Source: Trichosphaerium sp. ATCC 40318 (lineage: Eukaryota > Discosea > Flabellinia > Trichosidae). Taken from it: a DNA stretch of 23,894 nt. Below, piece by piece: positions 10,601 to 19,577 of this stretch. The notes under the pieces are model-generated. The model had not been told where the DNA came from and ran no database searches. It was given only the letters and a program-made list of their open reading frames with translations. The stretch spans positions 1 to 23,894 of the forward strand of contig JALMLS010000349.1 of NCBI GenBank assembly GCA_038496445.1, written 5' to 3'. The stretch's first letter is position 1. Each line of letters starts with the position of its first letter. A program made the translations under genes and the position numbers.

Positions 10601-11565
10601 ACGTATTTTAATCTCATATGTTATCGGTTACAATCACTAACATCTTAATTTCTACAGAAGCTTTCACTGTTACGTTTGATGTCGATCACAACAAGGTTAG
10701 ATAAAAATACGAATAAAACAAGAAAAATAGTTGACTTCTCAAAAAAGGTTGTTGGTGAAGACTTCGTTGTCAAGATGAAACTCAAGCGTATCAAGACTGA
10801 AGGAGCTGTTGATACAAACGTAAAGTACGTCCTCAAACTAAAAAAATACAAACCTCAATGACAGAGGGAGACAAAAAAAAAAGCAATTCTGAACTAATGT
10901 TCCATCCTTTAGTGTCACCTTCAGCGCTTACGCTGTTTACTACACTGGAAAGCCTAGAAGTAGTTTTAAATCAGAAAATACTAACCTTACTATCCCTGCT
11001 GATGGTTCCGAAGTTGATTTCTCTGTGCCTATTACTGTGAATGACTACTTGGCTCTTCTAGATGATGACCATCAAATGAAGTTTAACGTTTATGTTCTTT
11101 CGGAAGATAAGAAAGAAACAGCACTACAATCTCTTGATTTTGACCTTGATAACCCTGTGATCAATATCGAACTAGAAGGTGTATCAGATTTGACAATAAA
11201 CGAAGGTAAACACAAAAACCAAGTACTCTCAGATTGTTAACAACAGAAAATTCTAGGTGACAACGTAAATGTTAATGTTTCAATGAAAAATACACTTCCT
11301 GTTGCACTCACAGGTGCCACATTTATTGTCGAATGTCCTGGATTATTGAAGCGTAAAAAAGTCACTATTTCAGATGTATCCCCAGGCGCTGATGCAAAAG
11401 CAACGGTAGCTGTTAAGGGTAAGAATCAATTGAGCTTTTTTTTAAAGTTGGTTCTAAAGTATCTTTTTTCTAGCGACAAGGAAAGGAAAGCTTGATTTGA
11501 ATGTCACGTTTGATGCTAAAGAACTTGCTCCTGTTCATAGAGATGTTGATGTAACCGTGAATTAG
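7690..11565 (+). CDS. LTD-transglutaminase fusion, animal-type catalytic triad intact
   Basis: This predicted protein-glutamine gamma-glutamyltransferase would cross-link proteins through Gln-Lys isopeptide bonds, normally in a calcium-dependent way. Twenty-five exons give about 844 residues with no frame lesion. Residues about 10-168 form a lamin-tail (LTD) module of the kind common in bacterial secreted proteins: [36 protein letters not shown], and a closing SLQLQGKG...YEDF. There is no obvious signal peptide. Next come the transglutaminase N-domain ([18 protein letters not shown]) and the core with Cys433 in YGQCWVFA, His496 in HVWNDVW and Asp519 in WQALDSTP. The His-to-Asp spacing of 23 matches factor XIII. 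NFNSAHDTSFD and AEVNAD also fit, and two C-terminal beta-barrels follow. Exons include 7690-7765, 7822-7884, 7992-8050, 8333-8500, 8552-8710, 9045-9225, 9289-9484, 9679-9696, 10008-10034, 10084-10147, 10913-11205 and 11474-11565. The exon ending near 8843/8855 has two possible donors. Confidence 0.93.
9684..9686 (+). other. Catalytic cysteine codon of the transglutaminase, inside an 18-nt exon
   Basis: TGC within exon 9679-9696, which encodes only the core of the GQCWVF motif. It is bordered by atgtag and ttG|gtatgt. The nucleophile is assigned by its place in the family motif. Confidence 0.85.
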
Positions 11566-11923
11566 TTTGACGAGTACAACTCATCGGTAAAGAAAAAACT
11601 TTTAAAATAAAGAGTTATTTTCAGAAACACTTGTAAGCTGTAAATCTCCAACTAAAGTTTATAGCGTTTGTTTATTAATGTGTTTTGACAAAGATGTTGT
11701 TGGTTAAGGCCTGCTAAACAATGAAAAAACATTGAAGCTAGGTTCAGTAATCAGCGATATAGCTGTTTTTGGTTGTTTACAAAGTTCTAACTAATGCGTA
11801 GTAGCTTATAACGACTTGTTGGTGTATACCCGGTTTTGACCCAAAGTGAAACCATAGCAAACATGGAAAAAATGCGGATTGAGATGAAGGAATTAGTTTA
11901 GGTTCTTGGTTTTTTTTGCATTT
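11566..11923. other. 3' flank of the transglutaminase gene, no gene seen
   Basis: About 360 bp after the TAG stop. AT-rich with AATAAA-like runs shortly after the stop (aaaataaagag near 11605), plausible for 3' processing. No exon could be supported here on either strand. Confidence 0.4.
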
Positions 11924-12150
11924 TTAGTTAAACTCTTTTTCCCACAGTCGTTCAACGTCTCTGTATTGCTTTTTGAGCGTAGAAAACGTTGTTCGATATT
12001 GTCTCACGTTAAGTGCCTCAGTTTTTTAGGTAGTAACCGGAAAAATGCGCAAAATAAGTGAGTTTGTTTATTCACAGGTTGAAAATAAAAACCAAGAATT
12101 TTTGACTTGTAGCGACTCCAGACGAAACAGCCAGTGTTAATAGGGACTGT
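11924..12150 (-). CDS. Possible 3' exons of an unrecognised small gene
   Basis: Two minus-strand pieces read as consecutive exons. The upstream one (about 12150-12075, after an acceptor ctaaacag) encodes a basic, aromatic stretch ending in Phe-Gln-Pro. An intron follows (gtgaat to ctgag). The second exon, 12016-11924, encodes VRQYRTTFSTLKKQYRDVE followed by Arg-Leu-Trp-Glu-Lys and a TAA stop. The last exon has the look of an amphipathic charged helix. No start codon or further 5' exon could be placed in a compatible phase, and no family is recognised. It would be convergent with the transglutaminase gene. Confidence 0.3.
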
Positions 12151-12471
12151 CACAAATACTGTTTAGTTAAACCTTTATGTATACCCAATCCAGATCTTTA
12201 TTGCCACCGATGATAACCCAACGTAAGGGCAGCATCGCTTTTGAGACAGTTTCGAAAATTATGACATTTTTAATTTAATTTATTATTTACGGATTACGAG
12301 AATCATTGAGACGTTTTTACTCACCTCAGAACCGTCCTAACTTTAAATTGCTACTTTGAACATTTAGCCAGTATTCTATACTTAGAGTACGTAAAAAATT
12401 TTTGCGATTCGTTCTTGCTGTGCCGAGGAAAAGTACCGCAAAGCAATTTTTTTACAACAAACTTTTCAAAA

Positions 12472-12549
12472 ATGTCGGAATTTCTGAATGTGTTAGGTAA
12501 GTTCATTGTATTCAACGTTGCACTACTCTATGTTATTCTAAATACCTAA
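12472..12549 (+). CDS. Tiny hydrophobic ORF or a 5' exon
   Basis: ATG at 12472 opens a 25-codon frame beginning MSEFLNVLGKF, followed by a run of hydrophobic residues and TAA: a possible single-membrane-span micropeptide. A strong splice donor (TTAG|gtaagt at 12497) lies inside it. The same ATG could therefore head an exon spliced to something downstream, such as the open piece after ttgtaag near 12583. Neither reading is confirmed, and nothing identifiable lies between 12550 and 12678. Confidence 0.2.
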   Translation: MSEFLNVLGKFIVFNVALLYVILNT

Positions 12550-12678
12550 ATGGTATGCAAAAGAGTAACTACATGCCTTTGTAAGTTTTCCCGGGCAAGG
12601 TTACTGTGTCTTATTATAACTGGTACGATTGTAATTCTTAAAGCTACAAAACGTGTAATAGCGAAAATACAAGCGTCA

Positions 12679-14630
12679 GTATGGTTAACAAAAGGCTAGG
12701 AGCGATATTCATTATATTCCAATTTATACTGGTTGAGGGACGCAGTGCCACTTCCTATGAGCCCAATGCAAGCACAGGTACGTATTTTTGTAGTTTTAAT
12801 ATCGCTGTGAAACAATAATCTCCCTAAAACGCACTTACACGCTATTTTAGCGCAAATACTTGAAAGAGGACTAGAAAGAACGCCCATAATTAAAAATATC
12901 CTTCATTTCATGCGGTTCATCTCAAGACCACTATACGACAGTACGTCATGATATTATCTGTCAGAATAAAATAATTAAACAAATTCTATTTAACCACTAA
13001 CATGGTTTCAGGTCAAAGTTATGATGACTGGCACAAATTCTCGTATAATCCCACTAACCTACCCGAAACTTGTACAAAAAATGGGTGGGCAGTGCGCAAA
13101 GACAGTGTCAAGTTGTACGATGCCTTCTTATTCAGTCACGTGAGTGTCACGTGATGATATTCTTTTTGCAACACAACAAAAAAGCAATTGCTGACTCTGG
13201 TGTATTAAAGGAACTTGATATCTTGGAGATTCGGCTTAAGGAACTATATGACATAGTTGATTTTTTCGTAATTACTGAATCCAAACAGACATTTTCTAAG
13301 CAAGGTGACGTTGACTACTTTAATTTTTTTCGAAAATTGCTTATTTGGGTTTTTTTGTAAAAATGTTTAACAATAATTATTAGGCCAGAAAAACTTGTTT
13401 TTTAACCTTACTAAATCTACGCGGTTTAAAAAATATATGCCAAAGATAATTCATCACATTACAGAACCGGGTGGTAAGTTACAAATACAGACTTAAACCA
13501 AGTTTATTCCCAAAATAGGATCTTTATTTCTTGCCGAAGCCAAGTCCAGAAATTCCCAACAACAAGGATTAATGGAGGTACAAATCACCTCAATATGTGG
13601 TATACTCATACCTAACTAGGCTGGTATTAAACCAGGTGACATCGTTTTTTTAAGTGACGTTGATGAGATACCAAGAAAGTCTGCATTAAAATTATTTAAA
13701 ACATGCTCTCAGTACGTTTACTCCTGCAAGTGCTTACCTATAAATACCTAACAATCTATTAGGTTTCCTAGCATAGTATACTTCTCTTTGCGACATTATA
13801 TGTATAGTTTTGTTTACCCTTTGGAGTATCATGTAACAGGCAAGAAAAGATTGAATGTTTGTTCGCCGTTTTCTTTGTACTTAGTTGTTTGGTGTAGGAA
13901 AGGTTATCACCTATACATCAGGTGAGAATTACATGGGTCGTGTTAAAAAAGGTAATGGAAATATGTTACTTAATGCGGGGTGGCATTGTAGCTTCTGTTT
14001 TAGGTGCGTACTAGTTAGCTATCTTTTTCCTCTCATTTTTCTTTTCATCTTCTTTTTTTGACAATATTCTAGATACTTAGATGATATCACACATAAACTA
14101 CAGTCATATTCACATAGAGAACGATACAGAAAGTATCATGAGAATCTCAACTTACTCCAGAAGAAGATACAGAATGGGAACTTTATTTATGACTCAGTAC
14201 GCCTTTTTTTTTTTTTTGTGATTTCAACACATCCATGATAAGCATGTGACTCAAGTACTCATCTTTTTTCTTTAGTGGCCAGAAGCCTTCAGTTTTAAAA
14301 ACATTTGGAGCCTTTGGCCGCCTTTTAGAAAGCACATTAGTGATGATGTGCCTATCGCTGTTAACAAAGACAAGAAAAACTTCGGATTCCTTAATACAAA
14401 GGTACACGACTTTCACGAACACGTGTTTTTGTTTACAACTGGCGCAGGAATGCATACGTGAACGTCATAATCCTATCACTTACTGGGATGAAATGTATCC
14501 TCAACCATATAAAAAGTAAGAAATAAAAAAGATTGTATGATTTGTAACCATTTATCTCCTTTTCATTATCAATACCATAAGTAGGAAAGCGTTAGTATTG
14601 ATGTATCACACTGTGGGTGGTATAAAGTGA
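12679..14630 (+). CDS. GT17 glycosyltransferase (beta-1,4-mannosyl-glycoprotein GlcNAc-transferase-like)
   Basis: Family GT17 includes MGAT3, which adds the bisecting GlcNAc to N-glycans in the Golgi. The ATG at 12679 gives a short cytoplasmic tail and a hydrophobic segment (AIFIIFQFILV), a signal anchor or signal peptide. Later exons show KELDILEIRLKELYDIVDFF, then FVITESKQTFS, and the family's DVDEIP nucleotide-sugar/metal motif (about 13658-13675). HYMYSF, NAGWHCSFCF and SHRERY follow, all in GT17 order. About ten exons were joined, including 12679-12779, 12851-12941, 13014-13135 and 13620 to about 13711. The 3' end is ambiguous: TAA at 14517-14519 ends the protein after Tyr-Lys-Lys, but that TAA is part of a good donor (gtaaga). 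Splicing to 14585 adds about 15 codons and ends in TGA at 14628-14630. Donor specificity cannot be told from sequence. Confidence 0.9.
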
Positions 14631-14675
14631 GTTGAGTTCAAACAGACGGTGGAATTACAAGAACATTTGTTTTAT

Positions 14676-15604
14676 TTATCGACTATTAAACAATTGAGAT
14701 ACTCCATTTGCTATCATAGTAGCCCATGTAGTATTCGCTCTGAACGAATCACCTGTCAAAGAACGTAAAGGAGATAGATCAGTGAACTCTACAATAGGTA
14801 TATTCTTAACCCAGAAAGGACCATTAATCGATAAACAAAAAGTTGTCAATTTTCCTTACAAATATCTTTCCCAGCAAAGTTCAATGAGAACGGATAGAAC
14901 TTAACTCCGTACAGACCCATTGCATAATCCATTAAATCAGCTAACCCGGCAGAGTTCTTATTAGCAAAACCAGCTATGAAGTTACCTCTAAATCCATCAA
15001 CCTTCATTCTTTCATATGTTTTGGTAAAAGTGTTGCAAACGCTTCTGGTATATTTGCTGATCCAAGTGTATTATTATAATTAGCTATCTCATCTAAGTTA
15101 ACTCATGTTATCTTATTAACATGTGGATAGTTTTCAACGAAATAAGTAGCTGCAGGAGGAAGTAATTTTCCGCAAGAATCATCAATAAAAAGTAAAAAGA
15201 TTCCTTGTTGGTTTGCAAGAATTCTTGCGATTTCTAGAGCTGCTCCTATTCCAGCAGCGTTATCATCAATGCCCAGGGCTAAGAGCTGCACCTGCACTAC
15301 CTGTACAGCGTGGCTGGTAGTGAACCATCAGAATAGCCATTTCGCTTTTTATAGAACCAATAAGCAATAATGTTCTTAAACGGCCTGTTTGTATTGAAGG
15401 TTTGTATCCGAGCTTGTTGAGTTGATTAATAATGTATTGTCTGTTATTGGCTACAACTCTTTGGAATCCAGCGTCGCCAGGGCATACTGCATCGCTTGAA
15501 AGCTTTCTTATTGTATTGTCTATATACGACTTTCGTACTTGGCCGAGAGCACCGCAATATAAGCAAAGGGTTACAATAGCACAAAGTGCAAGTAGATGCG
15601 TCAT
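14676..15604 (-). pseudogene. Degenerate M28-type peptidase / glutaminyl-cyclase-like gene
   Basis: M28 zinc peptidases and glutaminyl cyclases share this fold. The start at 15604 gives a clear signal peptide (MTHLLALCAIVTLCLYCGALG), so the product would be secreted. A 22-nt intron (15300-15279) restores the frame between MVHYQPRCT and LGIDDNAAGIGAALEIAR, matching the HxD...DDN layout. Key residues look lost: the Glu-Glu pair is Asp-Asp-Ser (FIDDSCGKLL), and the C-terminal Ser-Asp-His is replaced by Ile-Asn-Gly before PFW. There is an in-frame TGA at 15105-15103, just before VNLDEIA, and a frame change near 15035-15025. A further interruption near 14855 has no usable splice sites. The C-terminus ends in TAA at 14678-14676. 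Either this is a decaying gene or an inactive homologue with unrecognised introns; I favour decay. Confidence 0.65.
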
Positions 15605-16141
15605 CGGAATTGTATTCTGAGACTACAGTCTAAGTGCAGTTTCCTTTTTTGAAAGCGCTTAACACGGGCAAAACTTGTACCGGGATTTAAAGGCCAAATT
15701 CGGTTTCAATAAAGTGTGTAATAGTAAAGAATGGAATTGTACTGACAGGAAATACTTGTTATGTTTTGGATCTATGGTTTTTGGGATAATACAGAGGCTA
15801 CTCAATACCAGCTTAAAATTAGAAGAAACGCTGAAGTTCGCGTTTTCTTCATTATTTCTGGTTTAGTTAGATACAACATTTGTCGCCCGTATCTCGGTTA
15901 GAAACAAGTTCAGCAATAGAGGACTGAGTTGGAAAGAAAAGCCGAAACCTTGCGTGTGGTGCTATTACTTTCCGCCTTTTGTCACTTTTTGTGCTTGAAT
16001 ACACTGGTACATGATAGTTCTGCATTGTGTTGTATGGTGATGCCAACATAACTTAATACAAGCGTAAAACATACGACTACCTTGTTAAACACTGTATTGA
16101 ATCAAATTTACAAATAAAGTACATAGTGTAACTCCCGTTTA
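15605..16141. other. Intergenic interval between the M28-like gene and MLH1
   Basis: About 540 bp with no secure gene. A minus-strand ATG-to-TAA frame of 60 codons (16049-15867, beginning MLASPYNTMQN, basic centre, ending Lys-Cys-Cys-Ile) is the only complete ORF. It has no recognised family, and its length is compatible with chance. A plus-strand open stretch at 15675-15866 lacks an ATG. This interval must hold the promoter of the M28-like gene. Confidence 0.4.
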
Positions 16142-19100
16142 TCAACAACGTTCAAACATCTTCTTTAATGAACTGGAAGTAGCAATTTCATAAATCGTGC
16201 CTACAAACACAATTAAAAACAAAAAGAACTTTAGACCAAAAAAGTTCTCAACAAAAAACCCCAACATACCATCAGTAGCCCATCGTTTTGGAGGTACAAA
16301 ATTCTCTTTAAGAAGCGGGAAGAATATATTACGTATTGCATTTTTGTATTTCTACGCGTGTATAAGTAAGCAGTTGAGTTTCTTTTGTTTTAACATACCT
16401 TGGAGTCATTCTCGTCTTGAGGTAAATGTACCTTGTAGTACTCAGCAAACTCTCTAGCACAAGTATCATAATACTCCTTCTCATTTTCCCAATCAACCTG
16501 TACAAATAAATTAATCGCGTGATTAGAGAAAGAACCAAAAACGAAAATGTCAAAAAGCGTACACCAATACCAAGACGTAGTACAAAGTTAGACAGAGCTG
16601 CAACAGAAGGAATATAACCTTGAAGAATCAAAGGTAAACTCTTTAAATTGCCTTCCTCGTCAATATCAATATTCCAACCAAGTTCTAGCATCTCCCGTCT
16701 ATCAATAAGCATGCTTTTTACATACTAGTAATCACAATTAGTTAACAACACGTGCTTGAACATCTGCAAAGAAGGTGGACGTACATCAGAAATATCATGG
16801 AGATCATCTCCTGTAAGTTCTCCTTCATGCTGAGTCATAGAAGGATCAGCAGTGATAGCAGTTTTACATAGTTCATAAATGGATAAGCTATGAGACAACT
16901 CTATACGCTAAACAAAATTAAATTAACCAAGTTGAAGGACATAAACAAGAACGTACAGTGAAACGTCCAAAACACTGTAAAGCAGTTTGATAAACAAGTT
17001 CGTGAACTATATTATCCGCATTACACATGTAAATCTTTCCTCCTTGTTGAACAACAACAAACTCGTCATCTTTATCAGGAACAATACTAATATAGAATTA
17101 ACAAGCAACCAGAATTACTCTCAGACAGTAAGTGTTAATGCACATACCCAACAAAGTGGTGGTTGCAAAATACATCTGTAAGTTTTTTATGACCTTGCTT
17201 TTTGACGTCCTGAATACTCTTTAGTTATTCCATTGATATTGTAAGCTGTATACCTCTAGCAACTCTTGTACACAAGGTACCTCAACTTTTTTATCTTGAA
17301 GTTGTCTTTTTGGTACACTTGAATCAGATTTCTTTGTTGTTTTGCGCTTCTTCTTTGCAGGCCCGTCAGGCGTAAAGTCATCATCATCTGCACCGCTTTG
17401 ATAGTCAAGCATACTAAAGGCTAGATGTGAGTATGAATAACCCGAAATCTATACTAACGATAGTTGGCGCTTCTTAGAGGAAGCTGGAAAAGGCGAAGCT
17501 GTATCATTGGATACATGTTTGGCTGGTGATGTTCGTTGAATCGGTACTGAGTTACGTGGAGAATTGAACGGTAAAGCTGGTTTTTGTGGTGAAGTCACAG
17601 GACTTCTGTGTCCAGTTGTGGCAGGTATTACCTAGTGATAGGATTAAGGCATTGCAGAATTATTATTAAAAAAATCAAAGAAATACATACGGAAGGATTA
17701 AATGGCCTCGAAACGTCAGCATTTTTGAGCTTCTCTATAATCGCATTTCTGATCTAAGAGGATTTTGTTATTCCCTTCAAAAGAAGATAGTATCGTACAA
17801 TATCAATGATTCCTTGTTCATGAAGAAATCGAACCTTTAAAGCTTGCATTAGAAAAGTCAAAAATGTTACTTTACATTTACATACCTCTTCTTTAGCCGG
17901 GTGGACATTTACATCCAAGTGGCTTGGTTCAAGTTGTAGACTTATGTATACGAATGGATGTGATCCACGTGAAATGTAACTTGAGTATGCTGCGTCCACG
18001 GCGCGTTTCAGTGGTTTACATGATACCAAACGATCTTGTTGAAGAAAAAAGTCAGTACATGAAACCCTTAACTGATTTTTGAACTTCTAGTGGCGTACGA
18101 TTTATAAAAAGAACGAAGCAACTCTTCTTTGATGAGTATTCAGGCTTTGATAATCTGGCATCAACAGAAAACTTAAGTTTTTTATCTTCGATTGCAATCG
18201 TCAATATTGATTTTGATAGAGCGTGCCCAAACAATGTTGCAATATTATCAACTACTGTTAGACCTTTTCTTGTATGAATATCAGCTTTATTAGTACCACT
18301 CTAAATAAAATATTAAATATTATAAATCCTTTGGGCACGCAGCATGGTGGGAAACCAAAAAGACTTTTTTTCTTTATTGATTTTTACCTTTTTTAGAGTG
18401 AACCCAACACCAGTGTTGTGTAGTGCATATCGTTGTATTACATCAAAAACCTTTTTATATTGCGTCGTTTCATTCATACCACGCCGTCTTGATGTTGCAT
18501 TATAAAACAGATCTTCAACCTGTTTCACATAAACACGTGACCATCAAAAATAATAAAACAAAAAGATTTGAGCATACCTGAATCATTGTGCCTATTTTAC
18601 CATGTGTCGGGGTTGGTTTAGTAGTCATCTTTCCATCTTGGTATACTGCCCTTTAATAGTACGTTAGCGTTATGGGGTTTCATGCGCCACAGACAACACA
18701 ATCCCAATCAGACAAACAACGGTTTTTTTTTGAATCGAAAAATTGAGTTTTGTGGTTTTACTCACTTTCATGATCACGTACTTGAATGCCGTTTTTTGAT
18801 CCTTCGTTGCTGATGTTATGGTGACTCTAAGAGACATTTCAACTTTTTTGAAGAAAAATTACGTTTTTAATTAACGAGTACCTTGCTACATGACTAATAC
18901 TGGCTAAAGCTTCGCCTCTGAACCCATAAGTGGCAATACTTTTTAAATCGTCGATTACTTTTAGCTTGGAAGTACAATGACGCTCGCAAACCATTGCCAA
19001 ATCCTCTTTCTACGCGCTATTATGCCAGCCAAGTACTTAATACGCACTTTAATGCCACCACCATTATCTGTTAGTTTAATAAGTTTTAAACCGCCTTTAC

Positions 19101-19242
19101 TTAATATAACACTAATATTGGTAGCCCCAGCATCAATAGAGTTCTCCAGCATTTCTTTTACAGCATTTTGAGGTGCTCTTATAACCTCACCAGCTTGAAT
19201 ACGTACAACGACGCTCTGATCAAGCCTCTTTATGCTAGCCAT
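16142..19242 (-). CDS. MLH1: DNA mismatch repair protein MLH1
   Basis: MutL homologue 1 pairs with PMS proteins in nuclear mismatch repair and meiotic crossover resolution. The ATG at 19242-19240 starts about 18 exons. The GHKL ATPase domain shows [19 protein letters not shown] (ATP-binding Glu30 and Asn34), [39 protein letters not shown] and INHRLVSC. The last of these is restored by an intron from gtacgc to caacaag. NVHPAKEEV closes the N-terminal part. A Ser/Pro/Lys-rich linker with KKKRK, a likely nuclear signal, follows. The C-terminal dimerisation domain includes [29 protein letters not shown] and PPKRW, and the protein ends in FERC followed by TGA (16144-16142). That cysteine is a conserved endonuclease-site ligand contributed to the partner. 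No lesions were found. It is divergent from the ORF near 19298. Confidence 0.96.
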
Positions 19243-19261
19243 GTTGTAAACAACGCAAAAG

Positions 19262-19543
19262 TGAACGTATATTCCACGAAGAGAAAAAAAAATAATTTTG
19301 ACACGAAATGACTTTTGTGGTTTTGGGAAGATCAAACCAGAGTTTTTTACGCTTGGAAACCAACCTAACCTTTCCTTGGAAGATAATATTATTATTTTAG
19401 GCTACAAATGTACAGTTTTTGAAAAAAAATTAGTTGAAGTTCCCAACAAGAGATTAATAAGTAACATCAAGAGTCTCGATAACGATCTCTGGAAGAACGG
19501 CGTGAGTCTCGATCCCTACGACAAAAATACATTAATATTTTAA
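19262..19543 (+). CDS. Start-less ORF with faint SWAP-type (DRY_EERY-like) pattern
   Basis: A frame open from just after a TGA at about 19260 to TAA at 19541-19543 contains no ATG; the nearby ATG at 19308 is in another frame. The second half reads [11 protein letters not shown], then KRLI, then [12 protein letters not shown]. This loosely follows the layout GYxCxxF...LI..W..G...DxYD of the N-terminal domain of SWAP-family splicing regulators. The match is weak and by eye only. If real, it would be a truncated or damaged copy, because it stops right after the motif and the expected arginine/serine-rich protein does not follow. It may equally be a chance ORF in the MLH1 upstream region. Confidence 0.25.
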
Positions 19544-19577
19544 CAAAAAAAAATTAAAAAGAATGCAAGGCGTCAAA

